Positions 1 to 8,096 of a stretch of DNA of 39,287 bases are shown here, in pieces. The notes under the pieces are model-generated. The model worked only from the letters and a program-made list of their open reading frames with translations. It was not told the origin of the DNA and did no database searches. The position numbers and the translations under genes were made by a program. The stretch lies in contig DASTYK010000058.1 of the NCBI GenBank assembly GCA_035764935.1, positions 1 to 39,287 on the forward strand, read 5' to 3'. The stretch is from Longimicrobiales bacterium (GTDB taxonomy: Bacteria; Gemmatimonadota; Gemmatimonadetes; Longimicrobiales; RSA9). How positions within the stretch are numbered: position 1 is the stretch's first letter; every line of letters begins with the position of its first letter.

Positions 1-138
1 GACGCGTGGGTGCGCCGGCCGAACGATGCGCTGCCGTTCGGCGGTCGATCGGCGCTGGATCGGATGCTGTCGGGCAATGTGGCGGACCTGTACGAGGTCC
101 GGCGCTACCTCGATGCGGAGCGTGGCGGGTGGCCGTGA
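1..138 (+). CDS. MbcA/ParS/Xre-type antitoxin, C-terminal fragment (5' cut by window edge)
   Basis: Only the last 45 residues are in the window, reading from base 1 to the TGA at 136-138. They match the C-terminal DUF2384 module of MbcA/ParS/Xre antitoxins: a W-x-R-R-P-N start, then a G-G-R-S-x-L-D segment, a leucine/alanine-rich helix (SGNVADLYEVRRYLDA) and the terminal R-G-G-W. In this family that C-terminal segment contacts and blocks the RES toxin active site, while the missing N-terminal helix-turn-helix usually binds the operon's own promoter. The next gene, a RES toxin, starts in a GTGA overlap with this stop codon, so the two are translationally coupled. Family assignment is confident; autoregulation is family knowledge and cannot be checked because the promoter lies outside the window. 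Confidence 0.85.
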   Translation, partial: DAWVRRPNDALPFGGRSALDRMLSGNVADLYEVRRYLDAERGGWP

Positions 139-899
139 GCCCCGCGGCAGCGGAGGTGCCGGAGCCGCCGCGGCCGGATGAGGAGGAGCATGCGACGCCT
201 GACGTCCCGTCCCTGGCGAGGATTCCCGTACGCCGCATCCGCTGGCGCGCGTGCTACCGGGCGATTCCGAGCCGTTTCCCGCCGATCGACCTGTTCGAGC
301 GCGTTGCCGATCCGGACGACCTGGACGCCGTGATCGCGCTGGAGTCGTTGACCAACGACCGTCTGCGCGACGAGGTGGGCGACATCCAGCTCGTCCCTTC
401 GGACCAGCGGGTGACCGGGCCGGGCGCCGGCTACGTGATGGCCGCGTTCACGCACACGCCGCCCGGCGGCGGTCGTTTCAGCGACGAGCGGCATGGCGCG
501 TGGTACGCGGCGCAGACGCTGGCGACGTCCATCGCGGAGACGTCGTACCACCGCGCGAAGTTCATGGCGGCGACCGGGCAGCCGCCGATGCACCTGGACA
601 TGCGTGTCCTGGTGGCCGAGCTGGACGCGCGGCTGCACGACATCCGCGGCATGAAGTCCCAGCTCCCCGCGATCTACGACCCCGATGATTACGGCGCCTC
701 GCAGGCGTTTGCGCGTGGTGCACGGCAGGCCGGAAGCGACGGTGTGGCCTACGACAGCGTTCGCCACGACGGCGGCCGGTGCGTGGCGGTCTTCAGCCCG
801 CGACGGGTGCGGAGCTGCCGGGAGATCCAGCACCTGACGTACGTGTGGGACGGCGAGCGGATCTCCGAGGTATACGAGAAGCGGGCGCTGCCGGGCTAA
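135..899 (+). CDS. RES-domain toxin (NAD+ phosphorylase type)
   Basis: A protein of about 254 residues. RES toxins paired with Xre/MbcA antitoxins degrade cellular NAD+ (phosphorolysis in MbcT) and so stop growth. The three family landmarks are visible: the Arg in G-G-G-R-F-S (about residue 114), the Glu in T-S-I-A-E-T-S-Y-H (about 136) and the Ser in V-A-V-F-S-P (about 220). The first 35 residues are Pro/Glu-rich and probably not part of the fold. I chose GTG 135 because it overlaps the antitoxin stop (GTGA), a usual arrangement in these operons; another in-frame GTG lies six bases upstream. The reading frame remains open further upstream, but that part overlaps the antitoxin and is unlikely to be used. 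The downstream permease gene is convergent, 42 bp away. Confidence 0.88.
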   Translation: MSPAAAEVPEPPRPDEEEHATPDVPSLARIPVRRIRWRACYRAIPSRFPPIDLFERVADPDDLDAVIALESLTNDRLRDEVGDIQLVPSDQRVTGPGAGYVMAAFTHTPPGGGRFSDERHGAWYAAQTLATSIAETSYHRAKFMAATGQPPMHLDMRVLVAELDARLHDIRGMKSQLPAIYDPDDYGASQAFARGARQAGSDGVAYDSVRHDGGRCVAVFSPRRVRSCREIQHLTYVWDGERISEVYEKRALPG

Positions 900-941
900 G
901 CGCCCCCTCCCTACCTTCCCGCCTGCGCGTCCGCGACCGGC

Positions 942-3596
942 TCAGTCCGTCCGCAGCACCTTGACCGGATCGACGCGTAAAGCCCGCTGCACCGGGGCAA
1001 CAGTAGCGATCACGGCCACGCTGAGCACCATGGCTGCGACGAGCGTGTAGACCCTGGAGTCGGTCGCGCTCACGCCATACAGCGCCCCCTGGACAATCCG
1101 CGAGGCTGCCAACGCGCTGAGCATGCCGACGACCGTGCCGGTGAGGACGAGGACCAGGGCTTCGCCCACGACGAGCCAACGAACCTGCTTCGCCTCGGCG
1201 CCCAGGGCCAGCCGGACGCCGATCTCGCGGTAACGACGAGCTACTCCGTAAGAGAGCAGGCTGTAGATGCCGATCGCCGCGAGCAGTAACGCGACGACGG
1301 CTAGGCTCGTGATGATCACGAACAGGAACCGGGGCAGGTCCAGTGATCCCGCGTAGATGGTTGCCGCCCTGTCCAGCCGGCTGATGACCTGCGTCGGATT
1401 GATGTCATGCACCGTACGTCGCACGTCAGGCAGCACTGCTCCGGGATCTCCGCGTGCCCGGATGGCAATGCCGGCATTGACGTGCTGGAAGCGATCGAGC
1501 GGGTAGAGCACCTCGAAGTTTCCCGTGCGATCATCCGGGCCGATCAGCTTCAGGTCGGCCATGACCCCCACTACGGTCTGCCAGTCTGCTTCCGGGTCGG
1601 TCCTGAACCTCTGGCCTATCGCACTGCTCCCCGGCCAGAGATGGTGCGCGAGATCTTCGTCGATGATGACAGCACCCGATGCATCGTCTTCGCCGGGATG
1701 GAACGGACGTCCTGCAAGCAGCCGTGCCCCGGTGACCCTGAAGAAGTCCGGACCGACGTTCGTGAAGGGGAGGAATCCCTCGAGGGGACGTTTGATACCG
1801 TCATCTGTCTCGAACGTCAGGTCAAACGAGATCCCGCCATGCGGCGGCATGCCACCGGTGATCGCGACGTCATCGACGCCGGGCAGCGCTCGTATGCGCT
1901 CCGCGATTCGATTGAAGTATGCCGCGCGCGCCTCCGGCTGCGGATACTCGGAGGACGATACGGAGAGATCGAGGACGGCGAGTCGCTCGAGATCCACACC
2001 TGGATCCACGCGTGTCAGGCGGACGAAGCTCGCCATCAGCAGCGCTGCGGTGACGAGAAGCGTGACTGCGATTGCGACTTCGGACGCAACGAGCGCGCGA
2101 CGCAATCCGGCAGACGCGGTGCTGTTTACGGAGGCCCGGGGCGCGAGCCCGGTGCCCGCCTTCGATCCCGCCATCCTCGTCACGCGCATGGCCGGCAGCA
2201 GCCCGAATACCAGACCGCTCGCAAGTGCAACGACGAACGTGAACACGAGCGTACGCTGCTCGAAAGTGATGGGATGTGGTGACCAGAAGGCGATCGATGC
2301 AGGTAGGCGCGACTGCAGCAGACGCAGCGTGATGCGTCCGATCAGTGCCGCGAGCACGCCACTGCACAGGGCCAGAAGGAGCGCTTCCGTCGCGAGCTGG
2401 CGTACCAGCCGTGCGCGCGACGCACCCAGCGCAAGCCGGAGCGCGAGCTCGCGTGTACGCGCCGCCCCGCGCAGCAACAGCAGACTCACCATGTTGACGC
2501 CTGCGATCAACAGCGTCAGCGCGACGGCCGCCGCGAGCATCGTGAGGGAGCGCCGCAGCTCGATCGTGGCCAGGCGGGAATCATCGAGCTGCTGGAAGCG
2601 CCAGTCCGCCTCACTGCGAGGATCATCCTGCTGGAGGAGCGAACGAGCGAGTGTGGAGGCCCCCGCCTCCGCCGCCGCGAAATCTCCGCGCTGAATTCGT
2701 GCAACCAGCCCGACCATCCGCGCCTGCGTGCTCAGATACGCATCGTCAGCTCGGATGGGGACCCAGAAATCCGACGTCGAATACAGGGGATACTTGAAGC
2801 CGCGTGGCATCACACCGACGATCTCGCGCTGCACACCGTCGAGCTGCACGATCGTGCCGAGCACGTCGGAGCCACCGAATGCACGCTGCCAGAACTCGAA
2901 CGAAATCAGCACGACGGGAGCTGCACCCACGCGCGTATCTTCCGGCATCAGGCCGCGGCCTGGTTGCGGCAGCACGCCCAGGGTTTCCTCGAACGCATCT
3001 GTAACGGCGAGGCCTGGCAGGTCGACCGGCTCGGCACCACCGACGTACGTGGCCGTCGTGCGAGCATGCATGAACGCCGCCGTCGCAACAGCCTGATCGC
3101 TCAGCCAGCCGCGTACGATCCCGGGATCGAGGTAAGGTCGGCCGCGCTGATCCTTGCCGCTCGTCTGGTAGACTTCCAGCAGTTCCTCGGGCTGCGTGAA
3201 CGGCAGCGGCCGGAACACGAGTGCGTCAGCCACACTGAACAGCGCACTGTTCGCTCCGATGCCCAGACCAAGCGTCAGAATGACGCCGAGCGCGAAACCA
3301 CGGTTGACGGCAAGTGCCCTGGCACCGTAGCGGAGGTCCTGTCGCACCGTTCCGATGAAAGCGGTGAGTCGCTCCCGACGACGCACACCTCGATCGATAC
3401 GGCGCAGCTCCGATCGAAGCCGCGCGCGGTCGCCGAAGGCACGCCGTGCCTCGGCACGAGCCTGGGCCTCCGACATGCCGGTAGAGCGCAGCTCCTCCAC
3501 CCGCTCCTCGATGTGATGCTCGATCTCCCAGTCCACCGCGTCGTCGACTGGCGGACCCCAGAGTCGCAAATGAAAAAGGCGACGCAGCATGCTCAT
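942..3596 (-). CDS. ADOP-family MacB/FtsX-type ABC permease without its own ATPase
   Basis: About 884 residues. The N-terminal 75 residues form the soluble 'permease prefix' (WEIEHHIEERVEELRSTGMSEAQARAEARRAFGD), typical of acidobacterial/gemmatimonad duplicated orphan permeases. Then comes a transmembrane helix (about 103-125), a MacB-type periplasmic core, a three-helix FtsX domain (about 400-530), a second periplasmic domain and a second FtsX domain ending near the C-terminus (the helix starting FLFVIITSLAVVALLLAAIGIYSLLSYG and two more). ATG 3596 overlaps the PadR stop (ATGA), so the two genes are coupled; the longer open frame upstream lies inside padR and is rejected. No ATP-binding subunit is adjacent, as is usual for this family. 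Substrate is unknown; export of small molecules or extraction of lipids/lipoproteins are family-level guesses. Confidence 0.9.
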   Translation of the reverse strand: MSMLRRLFHLRLWGPPVDDAVDWEIEHHIEERVEELRSTGMSEAQARAEARRAFGDRARLRSELRRIDRGVRRRERLTAFIGTVRQDLRYGARALAVNRGFALGVILTLGLGIGANSALFSVADALVFRPLPFTQPEELLEVYQTSGKDQRGRPYLDPGIVRGWLSDQAVATAAFMHARTTATYVGGAEPVDLPGLAVTDAFEETLGVLPQPGRGLMPEDTRVGAAPVVLISFEFWQRAFGGSDVLGTIVQLDGVQREIVGVMPRGFKYPLYSTSDFWVPIRADDAYLSTQARMVGLVARIQRGDFAAAEAGASTLARSLLQQDDPRSEADWRFQQLDDSRLATIELRRSLTMLAAAVALTLLIAGVNMVSLLLLRGAARTRELALRLALGASRARLVRQLATEALLLALCSGVLAALIGRITLRLLQSRLPASIAFWSPHPITFEQRTLVFTFVVALASGLVFGLLPAMRVTRMAGSKAGTGLAPRASVNSTASAGLRRALVASEVAIAVTLLVTAALLMASFVRLTRVDPGVDLERLAVLDLSVSSSEYPQPEARAAYFNRIAERIRALPGVDDVAITGGMPPHGGISFDLTFETDDGIKRPLEGFLPFTNVGPDFFRVTGARLLAGRPFHPGEDDASGAVIIDEDLAHHLWPGSSAIGQRFRTDPEADWQTVVGVMADLKLIGPDDRTGNFEVLYPLDRFQHVNAGIAIRARGDPGAVLPDVRRTVHDINPTQVISRLDRAATIYAGSLDLPRFLFVIITSLAVVALLLAAIGIYSLLSYGVARRYREIGVRLALGAEAKQVRWLVVGEALVLVLTGTVVGMLSALAASRIVQGALYGVSATDSRVYTLVAAMVLSVAVIATVAPVQRALRVDPVKVLRTD

Positions 3597-3937
3597 GCAC
3601 CCGCCGGGACACTGGCCGCTCTCGCGATCCGGCGCCATGCAGCCATGTACTGCGTCCAGCGGGCTTCCTCCGCCTCGAGCTGCTCGCGCCCGCGAGCCGT
3701 GATCCGATAGTACTTGGCACGCCGCCCCTTCTCCGACACGCCCCACTCTGCCGACAGCAGGCGACGCCGCTCGAGACGGTGGAGCGCCGGGTAGAGCGCG
3801 CCCTCCTCCACGACCAGATCCCCGCGCGTCACGCGCCGGAGCCACTGCAGGATCGCGAAACCGTGCATCATGTCACCGCGACTCAATGTCTTCAGCAACA
3901 GCAGCTCGAGCGTGCCCGGAACGACGTCGACCCCCAT
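3593..3937 (-). CDS. PadR-family transcriptional repressor
   Basis: A 114-residue PadR winged-helix protein. The signature is complete: G-T-L-E-L-L-L-L-K-T-L at the N-terminus, M-H-G-F-A-I (HGYxI equivalent), then E-E-G-A-L-Y-P-A-L-H-R-L-E (recognition helix) and the wing Y-Y-R-I-T-A-R-G-R-E-Q-L. It is placed first in a two-gene unit with the ADOP permease, which it presumably controls together with itself. The start at ATG 3937 gives the normal PadR length and follows a purine-rich AGGGGAAAG; the frame stays open upstream but that extension is low-complexity and lacks homology features. A perfect dyad, CCTAA-N5-TTAGG, lies 10 bases upstream of the start and is the best operator candidate. 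Confidence 0.92.
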   Translation of the reverse strand: MGVDVVPGTLELLLLKTLSRGDMMHGFAILQWLRRVTRGDLVVEEGALYPALHRLERRRLLSAEWGVSEKGRRAKYYRITARGREQLEAEEARWTQYMAAWRRIARAASVPAGA

Positions 3938-3946
3938 CGGCTTTCC

Positions 3947-3961
3947 CCTAAGCGGTTTAGG
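3947..3961. promoter_or_regulatory. Perfect dyad CCTAA-GCGGT-TTAGG, candidate PadR operator
   Basis: A 15-bp perfect inverted repeat, 10 bp before the padR start codon in the leader shared with the divergent gene at 4196. Position and symmetry suit autoregulation by PadR. It differs from the ATGT-N8-ACAT sites described for classical PadR proteins, so the link is inferred. Confidence 0.55.
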
Positions 3962-4195
3962 TTCCAAGGTGCGGTGAAGGCCGGGCAGAAGCAAGAACTC
4001 CGTTGCCGCACGCCCCTCACCCGCCGTCAAACCCGAAGCGTCCGCCACCCGCCTCGCATCACCCGCCGCCCAGAACCCGCCGTTCGACGAAGTCAATCGA
4101 GGTCTACCCGACAAAGGCTTCCGGAAACAATCCTACCCCTTCCAATCCCCACCACCCTACATTCGAGAGACAACGGCTCCCCCAGGAGGCAAGCC

Positions 4196-4417
4196 ATGCC
4201 CCATCACATGGCGTACTGCTCCGCCTGCGACCGGCCCGTTCCCGTCGACTTCCGTGCGCTCGCGGATCCCTCGGTGCGGCGCGTGACAGACGACCCGGCG
4301 GAACTGGTCTGCCTCGAGTATCCCGCACGCTGTACAGGTTCGATGTGTCCGATGTTTTCGATCACGCCTCATGTCGACGCCAGGCGCGACATGCGGGCAG
4401 TGGAGCCGCGGCAATGA
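4196..4417 (+). CDS. Small cysteine-rich (putative metal-binding) protein
   Basis: A 73-residue protein starting at ATG 4196, preceded by a consensus AGGAGG (4184-4189) with good spacing. It has five cysteines: C8 and C11 in a C-S-A-C knuckle and C39, C46 and C51 in C-L-E-Y-P-A-R-C-T-G-S-M-C, plus His3 and His4. This spacing suggests a zinc-ribbon-like fold; an iron-sulfur site is also possible given its partners. Its stop overlaps the start of the FAD/ferredoxin oxidoreductase (ATGA at 4414-4417), so it is the first gene of the oxidoreductase operon. I do not recognise a named family. A role as assembly or regulatory partner of the 2-oxoacid oxidoreductase is inference from position only. 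Confidence 0.75.
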   Translation: MPHHMAYCSACDRPVPVDFRALADPSVRRVTDDPAELVCLEYPARCTGSMCPMFSITPHVDARRDMRAVEPRQ

Positions 4418-6246
4418 GAAGACAGAACGGGAATCAGGGCGGCGGGGCGGTCCGGCCGACGGACACGACCGACCCCGCGTACTACCACAGGGTCGTCGAT
4501 TGCCAGTGGGCGTGTCCGGCCCACACCGACGTTCCGCAGTACATCCGTCTGATTGCGCAGGGCCGCTTCGCAGATGCCTACCTGTTGAACCGCGAGTCCA
4601 ACGTTTTCCCCGGCATCCTCGGACGCACGTGCGACCGCCCCTGCGAGCCCGCGTGCCGGCGACAGCGGGTGGACGGCGAGCCGGTCGCGATCTGCCGGCT
4701 GAAGCGGGTTGCCGCGGACCTGAAAGGCGATGTGACATCGCGACTGCCGCAGCGGGCTGAACAGAAGAACGGCAAGCGCGTCGCCTGCATCGGGGCGGGC
4801 CCTGCATCGCTCACGGTTGCGAACGACCTGCTGCCGCTCGGCTACGACGTCACGCTGTTCGAGAAGCACGACCGGCCCGGCGGTCTCATGTGGTCGAACA
4901 TCCCGCAGTTCCGGCTGCCGCCCGAGGTGCTGACCGAAGAGATCAACGCGATCCTGGACATGGGCGCGGACCTGCGGCTCAACTCGCCTGTCACCTCGAT
5001 GGAAGCGCTGCTGCGCGAGGGCTGGGACGCCGTGTTCATCGGATCGGGCGCACCGCGCGGCAAGGAGCTGGACGCGCCCGGCCGCTGGGATGACCCGAAG
5101 CACGTGCACATCGGGATCGACTGGCTGGAGTCGGTCGCATTCGGCCACCTCGACCGGATCGGCGAGCGCGTGCTCGTGATCGGTGTCGGCAACACGGCCA
5201 TGGACTGCTGTCGCACGTCGCTCCGCATCGGCGCGAAGGACGTGAAGGTGATGGCGCGGCGCCCGCGCCCCTACTTCAAGGCGTCGCCCTGGGAGCTGGC
5301 GGACGCGGAGGAAGAGGGCGTCGCGATCGTCGAGAACCATGCGCCGTCGCATTTCGTGATCGAGGACGGGCGGCTGACCGGCATGGCGTTCGACATCGTC
5401 GAGTGGTACGACGACAACGGCAGGCAGCGCTCACGCACGCTCGATCAGGTCGTCGTCCCGTGCGACGACGTGATCCTGGCGATCGGCCAGGAGCCCGCCT
5501 ACCCGTGGCTGGAGCGCGACATCGGCATCCAGTTCAATGAGTGGGATATGCCCGTTGTCGACCGGGTGACGCACCAGACGACGCTGCCCGGCGTGTTCGC
5601 GGGCGGTGACGGCGCGTGGGGCCCGGAGAACATCATCTGGGCGGTCGCCCACGGCCACCAGGCGGCGATCTCGATCCACAACCACTGCAGCGGCATCCCC
5701 GTCACCGAGCGGCCGCCGATCGGCATGAACCTGCTGAGCACCAAGATGGGGCTGCACGAGTGGAGCTACAGCAACGATTACGAGCCGGCACGGCGCGCGG
5801 CGATGAAACACGTCGCGCTGCGGCAGCGCCTCACGGGGGTCAAGGTGGAGGTCGAGCTGGGCTTCGATCTCGACCAGACGCTGCGTGAGGTCGAGCGCTG
5901 CCTCAACTGCGACATCCAGACGCACTTCACGGCTTCGGCATGCATCGAATGCGACGCCTGCATCGACATCTGCCCGATGAGCTGCCTCACCATCGTGCAC
6001 GATGCGCCCGAGCCGGAATTGCGGCTGCAGCTCACGGCCCCGGCGAACAACGTCGACCAGCCGCTCTTCGTTTCGGGGCCGCTCCAGCACACGGCACGCG
6101 TGATGGTGAAGGACGAGGACGTGTGCATCCACTGCGGGCTGTGCGCGGAACGCTGCCCGACAGCGGCGTGGGACATGATGAGATCCGAGATCCTCCTGCC
6201 GTATGCGGGCAAACCCGTCGCGGCAGGCGTGGAGGTGGGGGTATGA
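4414..6246 (+). CDS. GltD-like NAD(P)H/FAD oxidoreductase fused to C-terminal ferredoxin domain
   Basis: About 610 residues. The N-terminal segment (1-115) is the cysteine-rich Fer4_20 module of glutamate synthase small subunit/DPYD (D-C-Q-W-A-C-P-A-H-T-D-V-P and G-R-T-C-D-R-P-C-E-P-A-C). Next are an FAD-binding Rossmann motif (I-G-A-G-P-A-S-L, about 125) and a nucleotide-binding motif (V-I-G-V-G-N-T-A-M-D, about 252) with R-R following, in keeping with NADPH. The C-terminal 110 residues hold two 4Fe-4S motifs (C-I-E-C-D-A-C-I-D-I-C-P and C-I-H-C-G-L-C-A-E-R-C-P). It is coupled by 4-bp overlaps to the genes on both sides and precedes korA/korB, so it probably passes electrons between the OFOR's clusters and NAD(P)H. 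The true start is ATG 4414; the open frame continues upstream through the previous gene but has no family features there. Confidence 0.9.
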   Translation: MRRQNGNQGGGAVRPTDTTDPAYYHRVVDCQWACPAHTDVPQYIRLIAQGRFADAYLLNRESNVFPGILGRTCDRPCEPACRRQRVDGEPVAICRLKRVAADLKGDVTSRLPQRAEQKNGKRVACIGAGPASLTVANDLLPLGYDVTLFEKHDRPGGLMWSNIPQFRLPPEVLTEEINAILDMGADLRLNSPVTSMEALLREGWDAVFIGSGAPRGKELDAPGRWDDPKHVHIGIDWLESVAFGHLDRIGERVLVIGVGNTAMDCCRTSLRIGAKDVKVMARRPRPYFKASPWELADAEEEGVAIVENHAPSHFVIEDGRLTGMAFDIVEWYDDNGRQRSRTLDQVVVPCDDVILAIGQEPAYPWLERDIGIQFNEWDMPVVDRVTHQTTLPGVFAGGDGAWGPENIIWAVAHGHQAAISIHNHCSGIPVTERPPIGMNLLSTKMGLHEWSYSNDYEPARRAAMKHVALRQRLTGVKVEVELGFDLDQTLREVERCLNCDIQTHFTASACIECDACIDICPMSCLTIVHDAPEPELRLQLTAPANNVDQPLFVSGPLQHTARVMVKDEDVCIHCGLCAERCPTAAWDMMRSEILLPYAGKPVAAGVEVGV

Positions 6247-8096
6247 CACGCCCGACGCAGGACCGCACGAACCGTTTCGCGTTCAAGATCGCGACCGTCA
6301 ACGGCACGGGCTCCGCGAGTGCCAACACACTGCTGCGCCAGGCGATCTTCCGCATGGGGATCCCGGTCTCCGGCAAGAACCTGTTCCCTTCCAACATCCA
6401 GGGGCTGCCCACCTGGTACGAGATCCGGGTCAACGCCGACGGCCACGTCGCGCGCACGCCGCGCTTCGACCTGATGGTCGCGATGAACCCGGCATCCTAC
6501 GCTCGCGACATCGCGGAGGTCGTGTCCGGCGGGTGGGTTCTGTACGACTCGACGCGGCCGCTCGATCGCTCGCTGCTGCGCGACGACGTGACGTTCCTCG
6601 GCATCCCGTTCGCCGCGCTGTGCGCGGAAAAGTTCGCCGGCGTGCGCGAGCGCATCCTCATGAAGAACATCATGTACGTGGGTGCCCTCACCGCGCTGCT
6701 GGGGGTGGAGCTGGACGTGGTACGCGCACTGCTGAGCGAGACATACGGCCGCAAGCAGGCGCTGCTCGATTCCAACTACACCGCGATCGACGTCGGCTAC
6801 GAGCACGCGCGTGCGCACCTCGCCTGTCCGCTGCCGATCCGGCTGGAGCGAATGGATGCGCTTGCGGACCACATCCTGGTCGATGGCAACACGGCCGCGG
6901 CGCTCGGCTGTCTCTTCGCCGGCGCGACGGTGGCGGCGTGGTATCCGATCACCCCGTCGACGTCCATGATCGAGGCGTTCTCCAGCTTCGCGGCGAAGTA
7001 CCGCAAGGATCCCGCGAGCGGGAAGCGGCGCGTCGCGATCCTGCAGGCCGAGGACGAGCTGGCCGCGGCGGGCATGGTGCTCGGCGCGACGTGGAACGGC
7101 GCCCGCGCGTTCACTGCCACGAGCGGCCCCGGCATCTCGCTGATGAGCGAGTTCATCGGGCTCGCGTACTACGCGGAGATCCCGGGCGTGTTCTTCGACG
7201 TTCAGCGCGTCGGCCCCTCTACCGGAATGCCGACGCGCACGCAGCAGGGCGACCTGCTCAGCATCGTGTACGCGTCGCACGGCGACACGAAACACATCGC
7301 GCTCGTCCCTGCGGACCCGCACGAGTGCTTCACGCATGCGGTCGCCGCGTTCGACCTGGCCGAGCGGTTCCAGACGCCGGTGTTCGTGGTCAGCGACCTG
7401 GACATCGGCATGAACGACTGGGTGGTGCCGCGCCTCCGGTGGGACGACACCTACCGCCCGGACCGTGGCAAGGTGCTGGACGCCGCGGCACTCGAGCGCG
7501 TCGAGAAGTTCTCGCGCTACCTCGATTCCGACGGCGACGGCATTCCGTACCGCACGCTGCCCGGCCAGAGCGCGAAAGGCGCGTTCTTCACCCGCGGCTC
7601 CGGTCACGACCGATTCGGCCGCTACACGGAGGATCCACCCGCCTACGCGGACGTGATGGAACGGCTCGCGCGCAAGATCGAGAACGCGGCCGCGCACGTC
7701 CCCGCATCGGAGCACATCCCTGCGGCCGCCCCGGCCACGGTCGGCCTGATCGCGATCGGCAGCTCGCGGCGCGCGGTCATCGAGGCGCAGGCGCGCCTGG
7801 CGGAGCTGGGCATTCACGCCGACTTCCTGCGGCCGTGCGGCTTCCCGTTCGCACCCGATGTCGCAGGGTTCATCGCGGCGCACGACATCACGTTCGTCGT
7901 GGATCAGAACCGCGACGCACAGCTCCACCACCTGCTGATCATGGAGGCGGGCGCGCCGCGCGAGAAGCTGCACAGCATCACCCATTTCGGCGGCTACCCG
8001 CTGCCGGCTGATGCCGTGGTCGACGGAGTACTGGCTGCTGTCCAGGCCGCAGCGCCCGTGGAACCGCGGCGCCGGATCGTCGAGGTGCACTCATGA
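6243..8096 (+). CDS. korA: 2-oxoacid:ferredoxin oxidoreductase, fused gamma-alpha subunit
   Basis: About 617 residues. The first 190 residues are the gamma (POR_gamma) domain (G-T-G-S-A-S-A-N-T-L-L-R-Q-A, G-L-P-T-W-Y-E-I-R), followed by the pyrimidine-binding alpha domain with Y-P-I-T-P-S-T-S-M-I-E, the E-D-E-L-A-A motif, T-S-G-P-G-I-S-L-M and G-P-S-T-G-M-P-T-R-T-Q-Q-G-D. A central R-G-S-G-H-D-R-F-G-R-Y-T-E-D-P segment and a C-terminal transketolase-like domain follow. The gamma-alpha order is that of KorA-type two-subunit enzymes, which oxidise 2-oxoglutarate (or other 2-oxoacids) with CoA to acyl-CoA, CO2 and reduced ferredoxin. Overlaps the upstream flavoprotein stop and the korB start (both ATGA). 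Whether the substrate is 2-oxoglutarate or a branched/pyruvate-type acid cannot be decided by eye. Confidence 0.9.
   Translation: MTRPTQDRTNRFAFKIATVNGTGSASANTLLRQAIFRMGIPVSGKNLFPSNIQGLPTWYEIRVNADGHVARTPRFDLMVAMNPASYARDIAEVVSGGWVLYDSTRPLDRSLLRDDVTFLGIPFAALCAEKFAGVRERILMKNIMYVGALTALLGVELDVVRALLSETYGRKQALLDSNYTAIDVGYEHARAHLACPLPIRLERMDALADHILVDGNTAAALGCLFAGATVAAWYPITPSTSMIEAFSSFAAKYRKDPASGKRRVAILQAEDELAAAGMVLGATWNGARAFTATSGPGISLMSEFIGLAYYAEIPGVFFDVQRVGPSTGMPTRTQQGDLLSIVYASHGDTKHIALVPADPHECFTHAVAAFDLAERFQTPVFVVSDLDIGMNDWVVPRLRWDDTYRPDRGKVLDAAALERVEKFSRYLDSDGDGIPYRTLPGQSAKGAFFTRGSGHDRFGRYTEDPPAYADVMERLARKIENAAAHVPASEHIPAAAPATVGLIAIGSSRRAVIEAQARLAELGIHADFLRPCGFPFAPDVAGFIAAHDITFVVDQNRDAQLHHLLIMEAGAPREKLHSITHFGGYPLPADAVVDGVLAAVQAAAPVEPRRRIVEVHS

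Noticed and set aside
4003-4413. N-terminal extension of the GltD-like protein
   Set aside because: It overlaps the Cys-rich small gene, which has its own consensus ribosome site and an ATGA overlap with the true start at 4414.
5778-8090. Long minus-strand frame opposite korA
   Set aside because: Open for 770 codons but of Arg/His/Asp-rich shadow composition, no ribosome site, and the plus strand has clear OFOR motifs.
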